Origin: Sphingomonadales bacterium
Lineage (GTDB): Bacteria > Pseudomonadota > Alphaproteobacteria > Sphingomonadales > Sphingomonadaceae
Direction of reading: 5' to 3'
Assembly (NCBI GenBank): GCA_028868335.1
Contig: JAGWUU010000059.1
Coordinates: 1-12,763, forward strand
Length of the DNA: 12,763 nucleotides
Numbering within the stretch: the stretch's first letter is position 1; each line of letters begins with the position of its first letter. The notes beneath the pieces are model-generated. The model searched no databases, was not told the DNA's origin, and saw only the letters and a list, made by a program, of their open reading frames with translations. Below, one piece after another: positions 6,235 through 12,406 of this stretch. The translations under genes were made by a program, and so were the position numbers.

Positions 6235-8733
6235 TCAGAAGTTCAGCGTCGCCTCGAAGCCGAAGGTCCGCGGCGGGTTGAAGTTTGCGTAGGCGCCCAG
6301 CGTGTTGTTGTTCGCGTTCGAGCGACGATAGATGTGCGTTTCATCAAGCAGGTTGCGCGCCCAGGCCGACAAGGCGAGCTTCGTGTTGCCCGCACCCAGC
6401 TCAATGTTGGCGAGCGAGATGCGCCCGTTGACGATGAAGCTGGCGTCGGTCTTCACGTTCTCCGCCTGGAAGCTGTACTGGCTCGAGGCATAGTTCGCGT
6501 CGAGGTGCAGCTTGACCCTGGTATCGCTGCCCGTGAACGGGATCTCATAGTCGATATAGCCGGAAGCCGCATTTTCCGGGGTGTAAACCACGAACACCCG
6601 CGTCAGCACGCCAAAGGTCGGCCCCGGGTTGGGGTTCGCCGTCACCGGAACGTCGGTGTAGGTATAGGCGTAGGACGCGCCCATCGTCAGATTGTCGATC
6701 GGACGCACGGTGAGTTCGGCCTCGATCCCGCGCACCTTTGACGTGCCCGGCGCGTTGGCCGTGTTCTCGGTGTGAAGGTTGAAGGTCGGGTTGGGGGTCA
6801 CGCCATCGGCAAGGAACGGCGCGGTATCGACGTTGTCGAAGTCGATCTGCGTGCCGGTACGATCCATGATGTAACCAGCCAGGTTGAGGCGGACGCGGCG
6901 ATCGAACAGGTCAAGCTTGGCGCCGACTTCATAGGCCTTGACCGCTTCGGGGCCAAAAGCGCCGAAGGTCGACGACCGGTCGTTGGCGCCACCGGCGCGG
7001 AACCCGCTGGAATACTTGGCATAGACGTTCACGCCCTGCGCTGCGTCCCAGGCCAGGGTGACCATCGGGTCGAAACGATCACGATCGTAGGTGAATACCC
7101 AGTTGGTCGCGGTTCCATTTACCATGGTCAGCGCGCCTTCGCGCTTGTCGCGGGTGTAGCGCCCGCCGACGGTCAGGTGAACCGGATCAACCGGGGTCCA
7201 GGTGGCCTGTGCGAAAGCGGCATAGCTGCGCGCCCGGGCGTGGCTGTCACGCTGGCGGAACCACATGTTGATGTCGTTCCAGCCCTGGTTGCCCGAGGTG
7301 ATCGCGCCGTTCACGATCTCGCTGTTGATGGTGTAGCCCGTACCGGTGGCATTCCACTTGTCGGTCGAGGGCGTCGCGGCGAATTCGCGGACGTTCTCGT
7401 TGAAGTAGTAGAGGCCGACCACGTAGTCGAGCGAGGGCAAGCTGCCGACGAGCTGGAATTCCTGGCTGAACTGGCGCTGGCGCAGGTATGACAGCGAGTA
7501 GCGGCTGAAGTTGCCATTGGGCACGAAGATCGTGCGGTGCGCGCCGCCCGAGTTGTCCCACTGTTCGGTTTCAACCCCGCGCCAGGCCGAGATCGAACGC
7601 AGCTCGACCCCGGAAGCGACCTGATACTTCAGCGTCGACGAGAAGCCATCAGTGCGGTCAACGCTGAGTTGCTGCGGCACGCCGATCTCTGCAACGCCCT
7701 GGCGATCGGTGTGAATCTGCACCAGCGGCGACAGCGGCGCGATGCAGGTGGTGCAGACCGTCGAGGTGCCCGCCGGGCTACCCGGAGCGACCAGCTTCAG
7801 CGTGACCGGATCGTACTGGCCAACCACCTTGCCGTTCGGATTGTAGTTGATGAGCTGGCTGTAGTTGGGAGTGTTCTCGTCCTTGGCCTTGTCATAGCTG
7901 AAGGTGGCCGAGAACCCGTCGAACGGCTTCCACTTGGCCGAAATGCGGCCGCCGGCGGTGTTGTGATAGTTCCAGCCATACTGCCCCTCGAGCGGGTTCT
8001 TCACCGTCGCGTCCTGGTGCTGGAGCACGCCATCGACCTTGAAGGCGATGTTGGCGACCGTCGGCAGATCGACGTGTGCCTCGCTCGCGTAGCTGCCGTA
8101 ATTACCGACGCCGCCGATCAGGCGTCCGCCGAAATTGCCGCTTGGTTCCTTGGTGACGATCGAGACGGCGCCGCCTTCGGTGTTGCGGCCGAACAGCGTT
8201 CCCTGCGGACCACGCAGGACTTCGATCCGCTGCGCGTCGAACAGCGCGGTGTTGAGGCCCTGCTGGCGTCCGAGGTAGATGCCGTCGAGATAGACGCCGA
8301 CGCCCTGGTCGCGCGCGGTCTGGTTGGCGTCGAAGGGCACGATGCCGCGGATGCCGACGGTCAGCGCCGAGTGACGCGCCTCGAACGTGGCGACGCGCAG
8401 CGAGGGCACCGCGCCGTCGGCCAGGTCGATCAGGCTCTGTACGTGACGGTCCTTGATCGCTTCGGGCGCAAGCACCGAAATCGCGATCGGAGTCTTCTGC
8501 AGGTTGGTTTCGCGCTTGGTGGCGGTGACGACGATCTCGGTCAGGCCCGAATGGTCGCTGCTGTCCTGCGCGGCGGGCGCGGCATCACCGGAACCTTCGG
8601 CACCGTCAACGGTTACGGCCGTGTCGGAAACTGACAGGTTGGCGGCGGCGAAAGCGGTTTCGGCAGGACCAAAGGCCAGCGCCGCGGCAAGGACGGCCAG
8701 CGAGGCGGTGGAACGCGAAGCAAATCGATTCAT
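6235..8733 (-). CDS. TonB-dependent outer-membrane receptor
   Basis: An 832-residue outer-membrane active transporter driven by TonB-ExbBD. The signal peptide covers residues 1-30 (cleavage near AFA-A). After a short acidic linker comes a TonB-box-like TEIVVTATKR (65-74), then the plug domain with DQGVGVYLDGIYLGRQ, AQRIEVLRGPQGTLFGRN and TEGGAVSIVTKEP, and a long beta-barrel ending in FGFEATLNF with the C-terminal phenylalanine expected of barrel proteins. The start at 8733 has AGGGAA upstream and begins the signal peptide. The ligand is unknown; sphingomonads carry dozens of such receptors for siderophores, sugars, aromatic breakdown products or phosphorus compounds. No sigma/anti-sigma (FecI/FecR) pair lies nearby, and the N-terminus lacks the extra signalling domain, so transcriptional control should come from elsewhere; see the possible Pho box at 8853-8870. 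Confidence 0.95.
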   Translation of the reverse strand: MNRFASRSTASLAVLAAALAFGPAETAFAAANLSVSDTAVTVDGAEGSGDAAPAAQDSSDHSGLTEIVVTATKRETNLQKTPIAISVLAPEAIKDRHVQSLIDLADGAVPSLRVATFEARHSALTVGIRGIVPFDANQTARDQGVGVYLDGIYLGRQQGLNTALFDAQRIEVLRGPQGTLFGRNTEGGAVSIVTKEPSGNFGGRLIGGVGNYGSYASEAHVDLPTVANIAFKVDGVLQHQDATVKNPLEGQYGWNYHNTAGGRISAKWKPFDGFSATFSYDKAKDENTPNYSQLINYNPNGKVVGQYDPVTLKLVAPGSPAGTSTVCTTCIAPLSPLVQIHTDRQGVAEIGVPQQLSVDRTDGFSSTLKYQVASGVELRSISAWRGVETEQWDNSGGAHRTIFVPNGNFSRYSLSYLRQRQFSQEFQLVGSLPSLDYVVGLYYFNENVREFAATPSTDKWNATGTGYTINSEIVNGAITSGNQGWNDINMWFRQRDSHARARSYAAFAQATWTPVDPVHLTVGGRYTRDKREGALTMVNGTATNWVFTYDRDRFDPMVTLAWDAAQGVNVYAKYSSGFRAGGANDRSSTFGAFGPEAVKAYEVGAKLDLFDRRVRLNLAGYIMDRTGTQIDFDNVDTAPFLADGVTPNPTFNLHTENTANAPGTSKVRGIEAELTVRPIDNLTMGASYAYTYTDVPVTANPNPGPTFGVLTRVFVVYTPENAASGYIDYEIPFTGSDTRVKLHLDANYASSQYSFQAENVKTDASFIVNGRISLANIELGAGNTKLALSAWARNLLDETHIYRRSNANNNTLGAYANFNPPRTFGFEATLNF

Positions 8734-8852
8734 CGGGAATTCCCTGATTCTGTTTGGTGTCGTTTTCGACGCCGGATCAGGAAAACGAATCATCCCGAAG
8801 CGGCCTCACCGCCGCCTCTAGGGATGCACTGTGTCGCTTCAGCGTATGTTTG

Positions 8853-8870
8853 ATGACACGGTTGCGACAG
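8853..8870 (-). promoter_or_regulatory. Possible Pho box upstream of the TonB receptor
   Basis: On the minus strand the sequence reads CTGTCGC-aacc-GTGTCAT: two 7-mers 11 bp apart, matching the enterobacterial Pho-box half-site CTGTCAT at 5 and 6 of 7 positions (11 of 14). It lies about 120 bases before the receptor start codon and points toward it. No convincing -10 element was found. Pattern evidence only. Confidence 0.4.
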
Positions 8871-8906
8871 AAATGTGCCAGCAGCCTGGCCGGGATTGTG
8901 ACCGAC

Positions 8907-9449
8907 CTATTCGATATGGGCGGAGGCCAGCAGGGCAAGCCACTGCCGGCGAGTGGCTTCGTCGGGAGCGCCCTTGAGCAGGAAGCTCACCGCGAACAGC
9001 GAGCGCTTCCCGGCGAGTACCCGGGTAATCGTGGTTTCGGCGCGCGCTGTCGCACAGTTTGGCGAATGGCGTTCGAACGTGATGGAGGCCCTGTCCTCGG
9101 CGATCGTGGTCTGGCTGGTGGAACAGGACCCGCCAGCCTGCCCGCGCAGTTCGGCTACCCAGTCCCGCGCTGTGCGGACCTTCTTTTCCGGGGTGCGGGC
9201 GATGATTTCCAGCGCCTCGCTCCAGTTGGCGGCGGACTTGCCGGTGATCGCGATCAGGTCAATCACATAGCGCGGGTTGCTGGCATCGTAGGCGACCCGG
9301 TCCGCGTCCCCGCTATCGAGAGCCGCCTTGAGCGGCGGATAAAGCCGGTGATCGAAGCTCAGTTTCTCGGCATGGGCGGGGACAGCCGCCGCCAGCAGGA
9401 GAATCGAAGCCATCGCGCGCAAGGCGCGTCCCAAATCGCCCATCATCAT
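8907..9449 (-). CDS. Exported protein of unknown function
   Basis: A 180-residue protein with a Sec signal peptide (hydrophobic core ASILLLAAAVPAHA, cleavage after A27). The mature part is about 153 residues, mixed helix and strand, with two cysteines (C109, C132) that could form a disulfide in the periplasm. I recognise no family and no catalytic motif. The N-terminal mature part (SFDHRLYPPLKAALDSGD and the following Tyr/Asp-rich stretch) looks helical; the part around 112-148 (TTIAEDRASITFE, AETTITRVL) looks like beta strands. The start is uncertain: three ATG codons in a row lie at 9441-9449, none with a good ribosome-binding site, and an ATG at 9413 would remove the positively charged start of the signal peptide. 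The gene diverges from the PhoB-like regulator and lies 173 bases upstream of the TonB receptor on the same strand. Confidence 0.75.
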   Translation of the reverse strand: MMMGDLGRALRAMASILLLAAAVPAHAEKLSFDHRLYPPLKAALDSGDADRVAYDASNPRYVIDLIAITGKSAANWSEALEIIARTPEKKVRTARDWVAELRGQAGGSCSTSQTTIAEDRASITFERHSPNCATARAETTITRVLAGKRSLFAVSFLLKGAPDEATRRQWLALLASAHIE

Positions 9450-9484
9450 GGCTGGCAGGATATAACGAACCTGCACGGATCGCA

Positions 9485-9524
9485 CGGACTTTGGTGTGAC
9501 ATGAATGCGACATATCCGCGACAA
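9485..9524 (-). promoter_or_regulatory. Four 11-bp phased TGTC-like repeats (Pho-box-like array)
   Basis: On the minus strand four 7-mers with 4-base spacers can be read: TTGTCGC, ATGTCGC, ATGTCAC and a weaker AAGTCCG. Their GAC cores on the plus strand lie exactly 11 bp apart (9486, 9497, 9508, 9519). The 11-bp direct-repeat design is that of PhoB/OmpR-family operators. The array ends about 35 bases before the start codon of the exported protein and points toward that gene. Confidence 0.45.
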
Positions 9525-9565
9525 TACGCCTGCGATTTCGGCGCAGAACGATGACATGACGGCCA

Positions 9566-9594
9566 CTGTCACACTTCAATCATCAAAGCGTCAC
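9566..9594 (+). promoter_or_regulatory. Three 11-bp phased TCA repeats upstream of the regulator (Pho-box-like)
   Basis: On the plus strand CTGTCAC (9566-9572), CAATCAT (9577-9583) and GCGTCAC (9588-9594) lie 11 bp apart with 4-base spacers. They match CTGTCAT at 6, 5 and 4 of 7 positions. The array ends about 50 bases before the regulator's start codon, a position suited to autoregulation by a PhoB/OmpR-type protein. Confidence 0.45.
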
Positions 9595-9606
9595 ACAGCG
9601 CGGGCA

Positions 9607-9640
9607 CAGGCGGGAAAGAATCGCGACAGACCCGTGCCTG
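9607..9640 (+). other. Possible leader hairpin just before the regulator start codon
   Basis: CAGGCGGG (9607-9614) can pair with CCC-gt-GCCTG (9631-9640): 8 base pairs with a 2-base bulge and a 16-base loop. It ends 4 bases before the ATG at 9645, where a ribosome-binding site is expected but not seen. It may influence translation; this is a paper fold only. Confidence 0.25.
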
Positions 9641-9644
9641 AACC

Positions 9645-10316
9645 ATGAACACACCGACCACCTTGCTGATCACCGCGCCGCCCCCGCAACTGCTGGCGGA
9701 CATTGCCCGCAGGCGTCCCGACTGGCACGTCGTGCCGCTGGGCGAGCAGCTTCCCGAATATCCGGTCGGCGGACATCTCTGGGGCTTCATAGACTGGCTG
9801 TGTCCAACGATGTCCGGGCTGGAAATGTGCCGTCGGCTCCGCGAAGCCGAGCCCACCCGGCGTTCTCACCTGACGCTGGTGCTCGACGAAGCGGACGCCG
9901 AAACCCGTCGCCGGGCTCTCCAGGCCGGGGCCGACGATTACATCATCGGACCGCTCGACGCCTCCCGCCTGATCGAACGTGTCGATTGCGGCGCAAGCGA
10001 TGATCGCCCCACGCGCCAGCGTTTTACCAATGGCCCGGTCACGATCGATGTTGCCGCCCATCAGGTGCGGGTCAATGGCGCGGTCGTCGCACTGCGACCC
10101 AACGAGTTCCAGCTTCTCGCCCATTTCATGGAAAATCCCGATCAGGTGTTCTCGCGCACCGCGTTGATTGACCGGCTGGGCAAGGATGAAGAGGCGCTTG
10201 ACGAGCGCACGGTCGACGTCTGGGTCGGCCGCCTGCGCCGCGCGCTGCTCGCCCATGGCGCTCCCGACCCCCTTCGGACGGTGCGCTCGATGGGCTATGT
10301 ACTCGATTCGATCTAG
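9645..10316 (+). CDS. PhoB/OmpR-type response regulator with degenerate receiver
   Basis: A 223-residue transcription regulator: receiver domain (about 1-115) and winged-helix DNA-binding domain (about 125-223). The output domain is close to PhoB: EFQLLAHFMENPDQVFSR, then DERTVDVWVGRLRRAL (recognition-helix region, 186-201) and RTVRSMGYVL. The receiver keeps the phospho-acceptor position (FIDW, D50; compare LLDW in PhoB) and the LQAGADDYI segment. It lacks the N-terminal acidic pair (TAPPP, 10-14), has D81 where Thr/Ser is expected and G102 where the conserved Lys is expected (YIIGPL versus YITKPF). Phosphorylation is therefore doubtful, and it may act as an atypical or constitutively active regulator. 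No histidine kinase gene is adjacent. The start is at 9645; no good ribosome-binding site is seen. It converges on the glycosyltransferase gene with 9 bases between the stops. Confidence 0.88.
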   Translation: MNTPTTLLITAPPPQLLADIARRRPDWHVVPLGEQLPEYPVGGHLWGFIDWLCPTMSGLEMCRRLREAEPTRRSHLTLVLDEADAETRRRALQAGADDYIIGPLDASRLIERVDCGASDDRPTRQRFTNGPVTIDVAAHQVRVNGAVVALRPNEFQLLAHFMENPDQVFSRTALIDRLGKDEEALDERTVDVWVGRLRRALLAHGAPDPLRTVRSMGYVLDSI

Positions 10317-10329
10317 GGTCAGGACCTAG
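10313..10329. repeat. Short imperfect palindrome holding both convergent stop codons
   Basis: CTAGG-gtcagga-CCTAG spans the TAG stops of the regulator (10314-10316) and of the glycosyltransferase (10326-10328, complement). The stem is only 5 bp and no T run follows on either strand, so it is at best a weak bidirectional structure. Confidence 0.3.
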
Positions 10330-11411
10330 CGCGCCAGGGCGGGCTGACGCACGGCAGGTTCGTGGCGCGGCGCAGTTATGGCCGCTTCCACAGCGGCGAT
10401 GAACTGGTCGGTCGCCGCTTCCCAGGTGAACCGGCGCGCGAAGATCGCGGCAGCCTTGCGGTCGACCGTCAGGGCGCGGCCAATGGCCACCTCAAGCTGC
10501 TCGTCGAGAGCGCCGATCGTCGCCGGGAATTCGGCATCGACGCCGCGGCCCGAGGGGCCGACAATGTCGATTGGCCCCGCCACCGGGAAGGCGGCAACCG
10601 GCACTCCGCAGGCCAGCGCCTCGATCACCACCAGCCCGAAGGTGTCGGTCCGGCTGGGAAAGACGAAGCAATCGGCGCTGCGATAAGCGCTGGCGAGTTC
10701 CTCGCCGCTCAGCGAGCCGAGGAAATGGGCATCTGGGTAACGCTGCCTGAGCGCATCCATCGCCGGCCCCTCGCCAACCACAACCTTCGAGCCGGGTGTG
10801 TCGAGCGAGAGAAAGGCCTCGAGGTTCTTTTCCGGCGCTACCCTGCCAACATTGAGCAATATCGGCCGAGGCAGATCGGCCATCGCGGGGTGAAGATCTC
10901 CATCGGGCCGGAACACAAAATGATCGATTCCGCGCGTCCAGGGGCGAACCTTGTCGATCCCGCGCTTCTCCAGCTCCCGCTCCAGGCTGGCGGTTGCCGC
11001 GAGCACGGCCTGGCTGCCACGGTGAAACCGCTCGAAAATGGGCCAGAAACGCTCGGCCTTGATCCCGGTGCGAACGGCTGCGTAGTCGGGGAAGCGGGTA
11101 TGAAACGCGGTCGTGTACGGCACGCCGTGCGCCAGGCACCAGCCGCGCGCGCTCCAGCCGATGGGTCCCTCGGTCGGGATGTGAACGACGTCCGGAGCAA
11201 AGGCGTGCAGCATCCGGCGCGTTGAAAAGCGCGGCGCCAGCGCCACGTCGATCGAAGCATAGCCGGGCAGCGACACCGTGCGGAACCGTTCGGGCGTGAT
11301 CAGCTCCACCTCGTAGCCGCGCCGATCGAGTTCGGCGACCGTGGCGGCAAGGGTGCGGACAACGCCGTTGACCTGCGGGAACCAGGCGTCGGTGGCAATG
11401 GCAATCTTCAC
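10326..11411 (-). CDS. GT4 glycosyltransferase, probable diacylglycerol/lipid glycosyltransferase (Agt-like)
   Basis: A 361-residue GT-B fold enzyme of family GT4. The N-terminal acceptor domain starts MKIAIATDAWFPQVNGVVRT, with the glycine loop at 15-16, and has HTRFPDY (104-110). The C-terminal nucleotide-sugar domain has VGRVAPEKNLEAF (188-200), then DTFGLVVIEALACG with D256 and E264 in the place of the usual E-x7-E pair. There is no membrane segment; such enzymes act on the cytoplasmic face of the inner membrane. In alphaproteobacteria the partner gene (a PlcP-type phosphoesterase) and this type of GT4 form the Agt-PlcP module, which makes glycosyl-diacylglycerols when phosphate is scarce. 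The start is GTG (9409-11 of the 11 kb region, bases 11409-11411), overlapping the phosphoesterase stop as GTGA, so the two are translationally coupled. The alternative is a mannosyl- or sulfoquinovosyl-type transferase acting on another lipid, such as a sphingolipid. Confidence 0.82.
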   Translation of the reverse strand: MKIAIATDAWFPQVNGVVRTLAATVAELDRRGYEVELITPERFRTVSLPGYASIDVALAPRFSTRRMLHAFAPDVVHIPTEGPIGWSARGWCLAHGVPYTTAFHTRFPDYAAVRTGIKAERFWPIFERFHRGSQAVLAATASLERELEKRGIDKVRPWTRGIDHFVFRPDGDLHPAMADLPRPILLNVGRVAPEKNLEAFLSLDTPGSKVVVGEGPAMDALRQRYPDAHFLGSLSGEELASAYRSADCFVFPSRTDTFGLVVIEALACGVPVAAFPVAGPIDIVGPSGRGVDAEFPATIGALDEQLEVAIGRALTVDRKAAAIFARRFTWEAATDQFIAAVEAAITAPRHEPAVRQPALAR

Positions 11412-12292
11412 GCGATCAACTCCGATTGGTCGGTGGCCGGAACGGCGGGGGAATTCGATGCATTCCAGCCGACGATGCTGATCGCGCCCGCGGCGTCTTC
11501 TACCAGCGCGGTGCAGCTTTCGACCCAGTCGCCGTCGTTGTAATAGGTGATGTCGCCAATCGGGCGGATCTCGGCGCAGTGGATGTGACCGCAGACGATG
11601 CCGTCAAAACCGCGGGTCTGCGCCTCGTGCGCCAGCGCGTCCTCGAAGTTGCAGACAAACTGCACCGCGTTCTTGACCCGGCGCTTGAGGTAGGCGGAAA
11701 GCGACCAATAGGGCATGCCCATGCGCTTGCGCACCGCGTTGAACACGATGTTGGCGCGCAGCAGCAGCGAATAGGCCTGATCGCCGAGAAAGGCGAGCCA
11801 GCGGGCATAGAGCACCACCCCGTCGAAGCTGTCGCCATGCGTGACCAGCAGGCGGCGGCCATCAGCGGTCTGGTGAACCGCCTCGAGCGCCAGTTCCACC
11901 CCGCCAAAGCTGAATCCGGCGTAGTCGCGCAGCACCTCGTCGTGGTTGCCGACGACGAAAACGACGCGGGTGCCGCGATGCGCCATCTTGAGGATGCGCC
12001 GCACTACCTCGTTGTGCGCGTCGGGCCAGTACCACCCTTTGCGCAGGCTCCACCCATCAACGATGTCGCCGACAAGGTAGAGTGTCTCGGCCTCGAACGC
12101 GCGCAGGAAATCAACCAGCATTTCGGCCTTGCAGTCGCGCGTACCAAGGTGGACGTCCGAAATCCACACCGTCCGGTAGCGCCGCTTGGGGCGGAAGCCT
12201 CGGGGTTCGGGCAGCGACAGCCAGTCGGGAATCTTCCCCCCGCCTGATTTTTCAACCGCTTCGAGCAGCGGCAATCCCGTTTGCGCCAACAC
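11408..12292 (-). CDS. plcP: Calcineurin-like phosphoesterase, probable PlcP-type phospholipase C (COG2908)
   Basis: A 294-residue metallophosphoesterase with the full metal-binding set: SDVHLG (D46, H48), GDIVDGW (D76), GNHDE (115-119), THGD (H152) and CGHIH (H236, H238), followed by NDGDWVESCTALVE. The insert WYWPDAHNEVV (88-97) and the MPYWSLSAYLKRRVK segment (193-207) are those of the long COG2908 proteins often labelled UDP-2,3-diacylglucosamine diphosphatase. Their characterised alphaproteobacterial member is PlcP of Sinorhizobium, which cleaves phosphatidylcholine and similar lipids to diacylglycerol during phosphate limitation. Coupling to an Agt-like glycosyltransferase favours PlcP over LpxH, as do the short LpxH length (about 240) and the use of LpxI by most alphaproteobacteria. 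The start is taken as GTG at 12292 with GGGAG 9 bases before; a TTG at 12340 is possible but lies in a hairpin without a ribosome-binding site. Confidence 0.82.
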   Translation of the reverse strand: MLAQTGLPLLEAVEKSGGGKIPDWLSLPEPRGFRPKRRYRTVWISDVHLGTRDCKAEMLVDFLRAFEAETLYLVGDIVDGWSLRKGWYWPDAHNEVVRRILKMAHRGTRVVFVVGNHDEVLRDYAGFSFGGVELALEAVHQTADGRRLLVTHGDSFDGVVLYARWLAFLGDQAYSLLLRANIVFNAVRKRMGMPYWSLSAYLKRRVKNAVQFVCNFEDALAHEAQTRGFDGIVCGHIHCAEIRPIGDITYYNDGDWVESCTALVEDAAGAISIVGWNASNSPAVPATDQSELIA

Positions 12293-12316
12293 CTGGCCGA
12301 ACTCCCGTCCGATTTC

Positions 12317-12353
12317 TCCTGCCGCACCTTGGCCTGCCAAGGTTGCGCCGGAA
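12317..12353. repeat. REP-like palindrome between purU and plcP
   Basis: The core ACCTTGG-CCTG-CCAAGGT (12326-12343) is a perfect 7-bp stem with a 4-base loop. Imperfect outer arms (TCCTGCCGC and GCGCCGGAA) extend it to about 37 bases. The outer sequence CCGGAATGACGG resembles the dispersed extragenic palindromes common in sphingomonad genomes. There is no T run, so it is not a standard terminator. Copies elsewhere cannot be checked here. Confidence 0.5.
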
Positions 12354-12381
12354 TGACGGCTTCGGGTCAGTTCGGTTACAT
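12353..12381 (-). promoter_or_regulatory. Possible Pho box upstream of plcP
   Basis: On the minus strand ATGTAAC, CTGACCC and CCGTCAT lie 11 bp apart with 4-base spacers. They match CTGTCAT at 4, 4 and 6 of 7 positions. The array ends about 60 bases before the GTG start at 12292. The last half-site touches the palindrome at 12317-12353, so it may simply be part of a dispersed repeat. Confidence 0.3.
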
Positions 12382-12406
12382 TGAACGGGCGCGCCGCGCC
12401 GGAACG

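Noticed and set aside
6772..8634. Long open frames on the plus strand opposite the TonB receptor, and others opposite most genes
   Set aside because: They are shadows of GC-rich genes: Arg/Ala/Gly-rich, without domains, and the minus-strand receptor is beyond doubt.
11408..12292. LpxH (UDP-2,3-diacylglucosamine diphosphatase) as the name of the phosphoesterase
   Set aside because: The protein is longer than LpxH, has the WYWP-type insert of the PlcP group and is coupled to a lipid-type glycosyltransferase. LpxH is not fully excluded.
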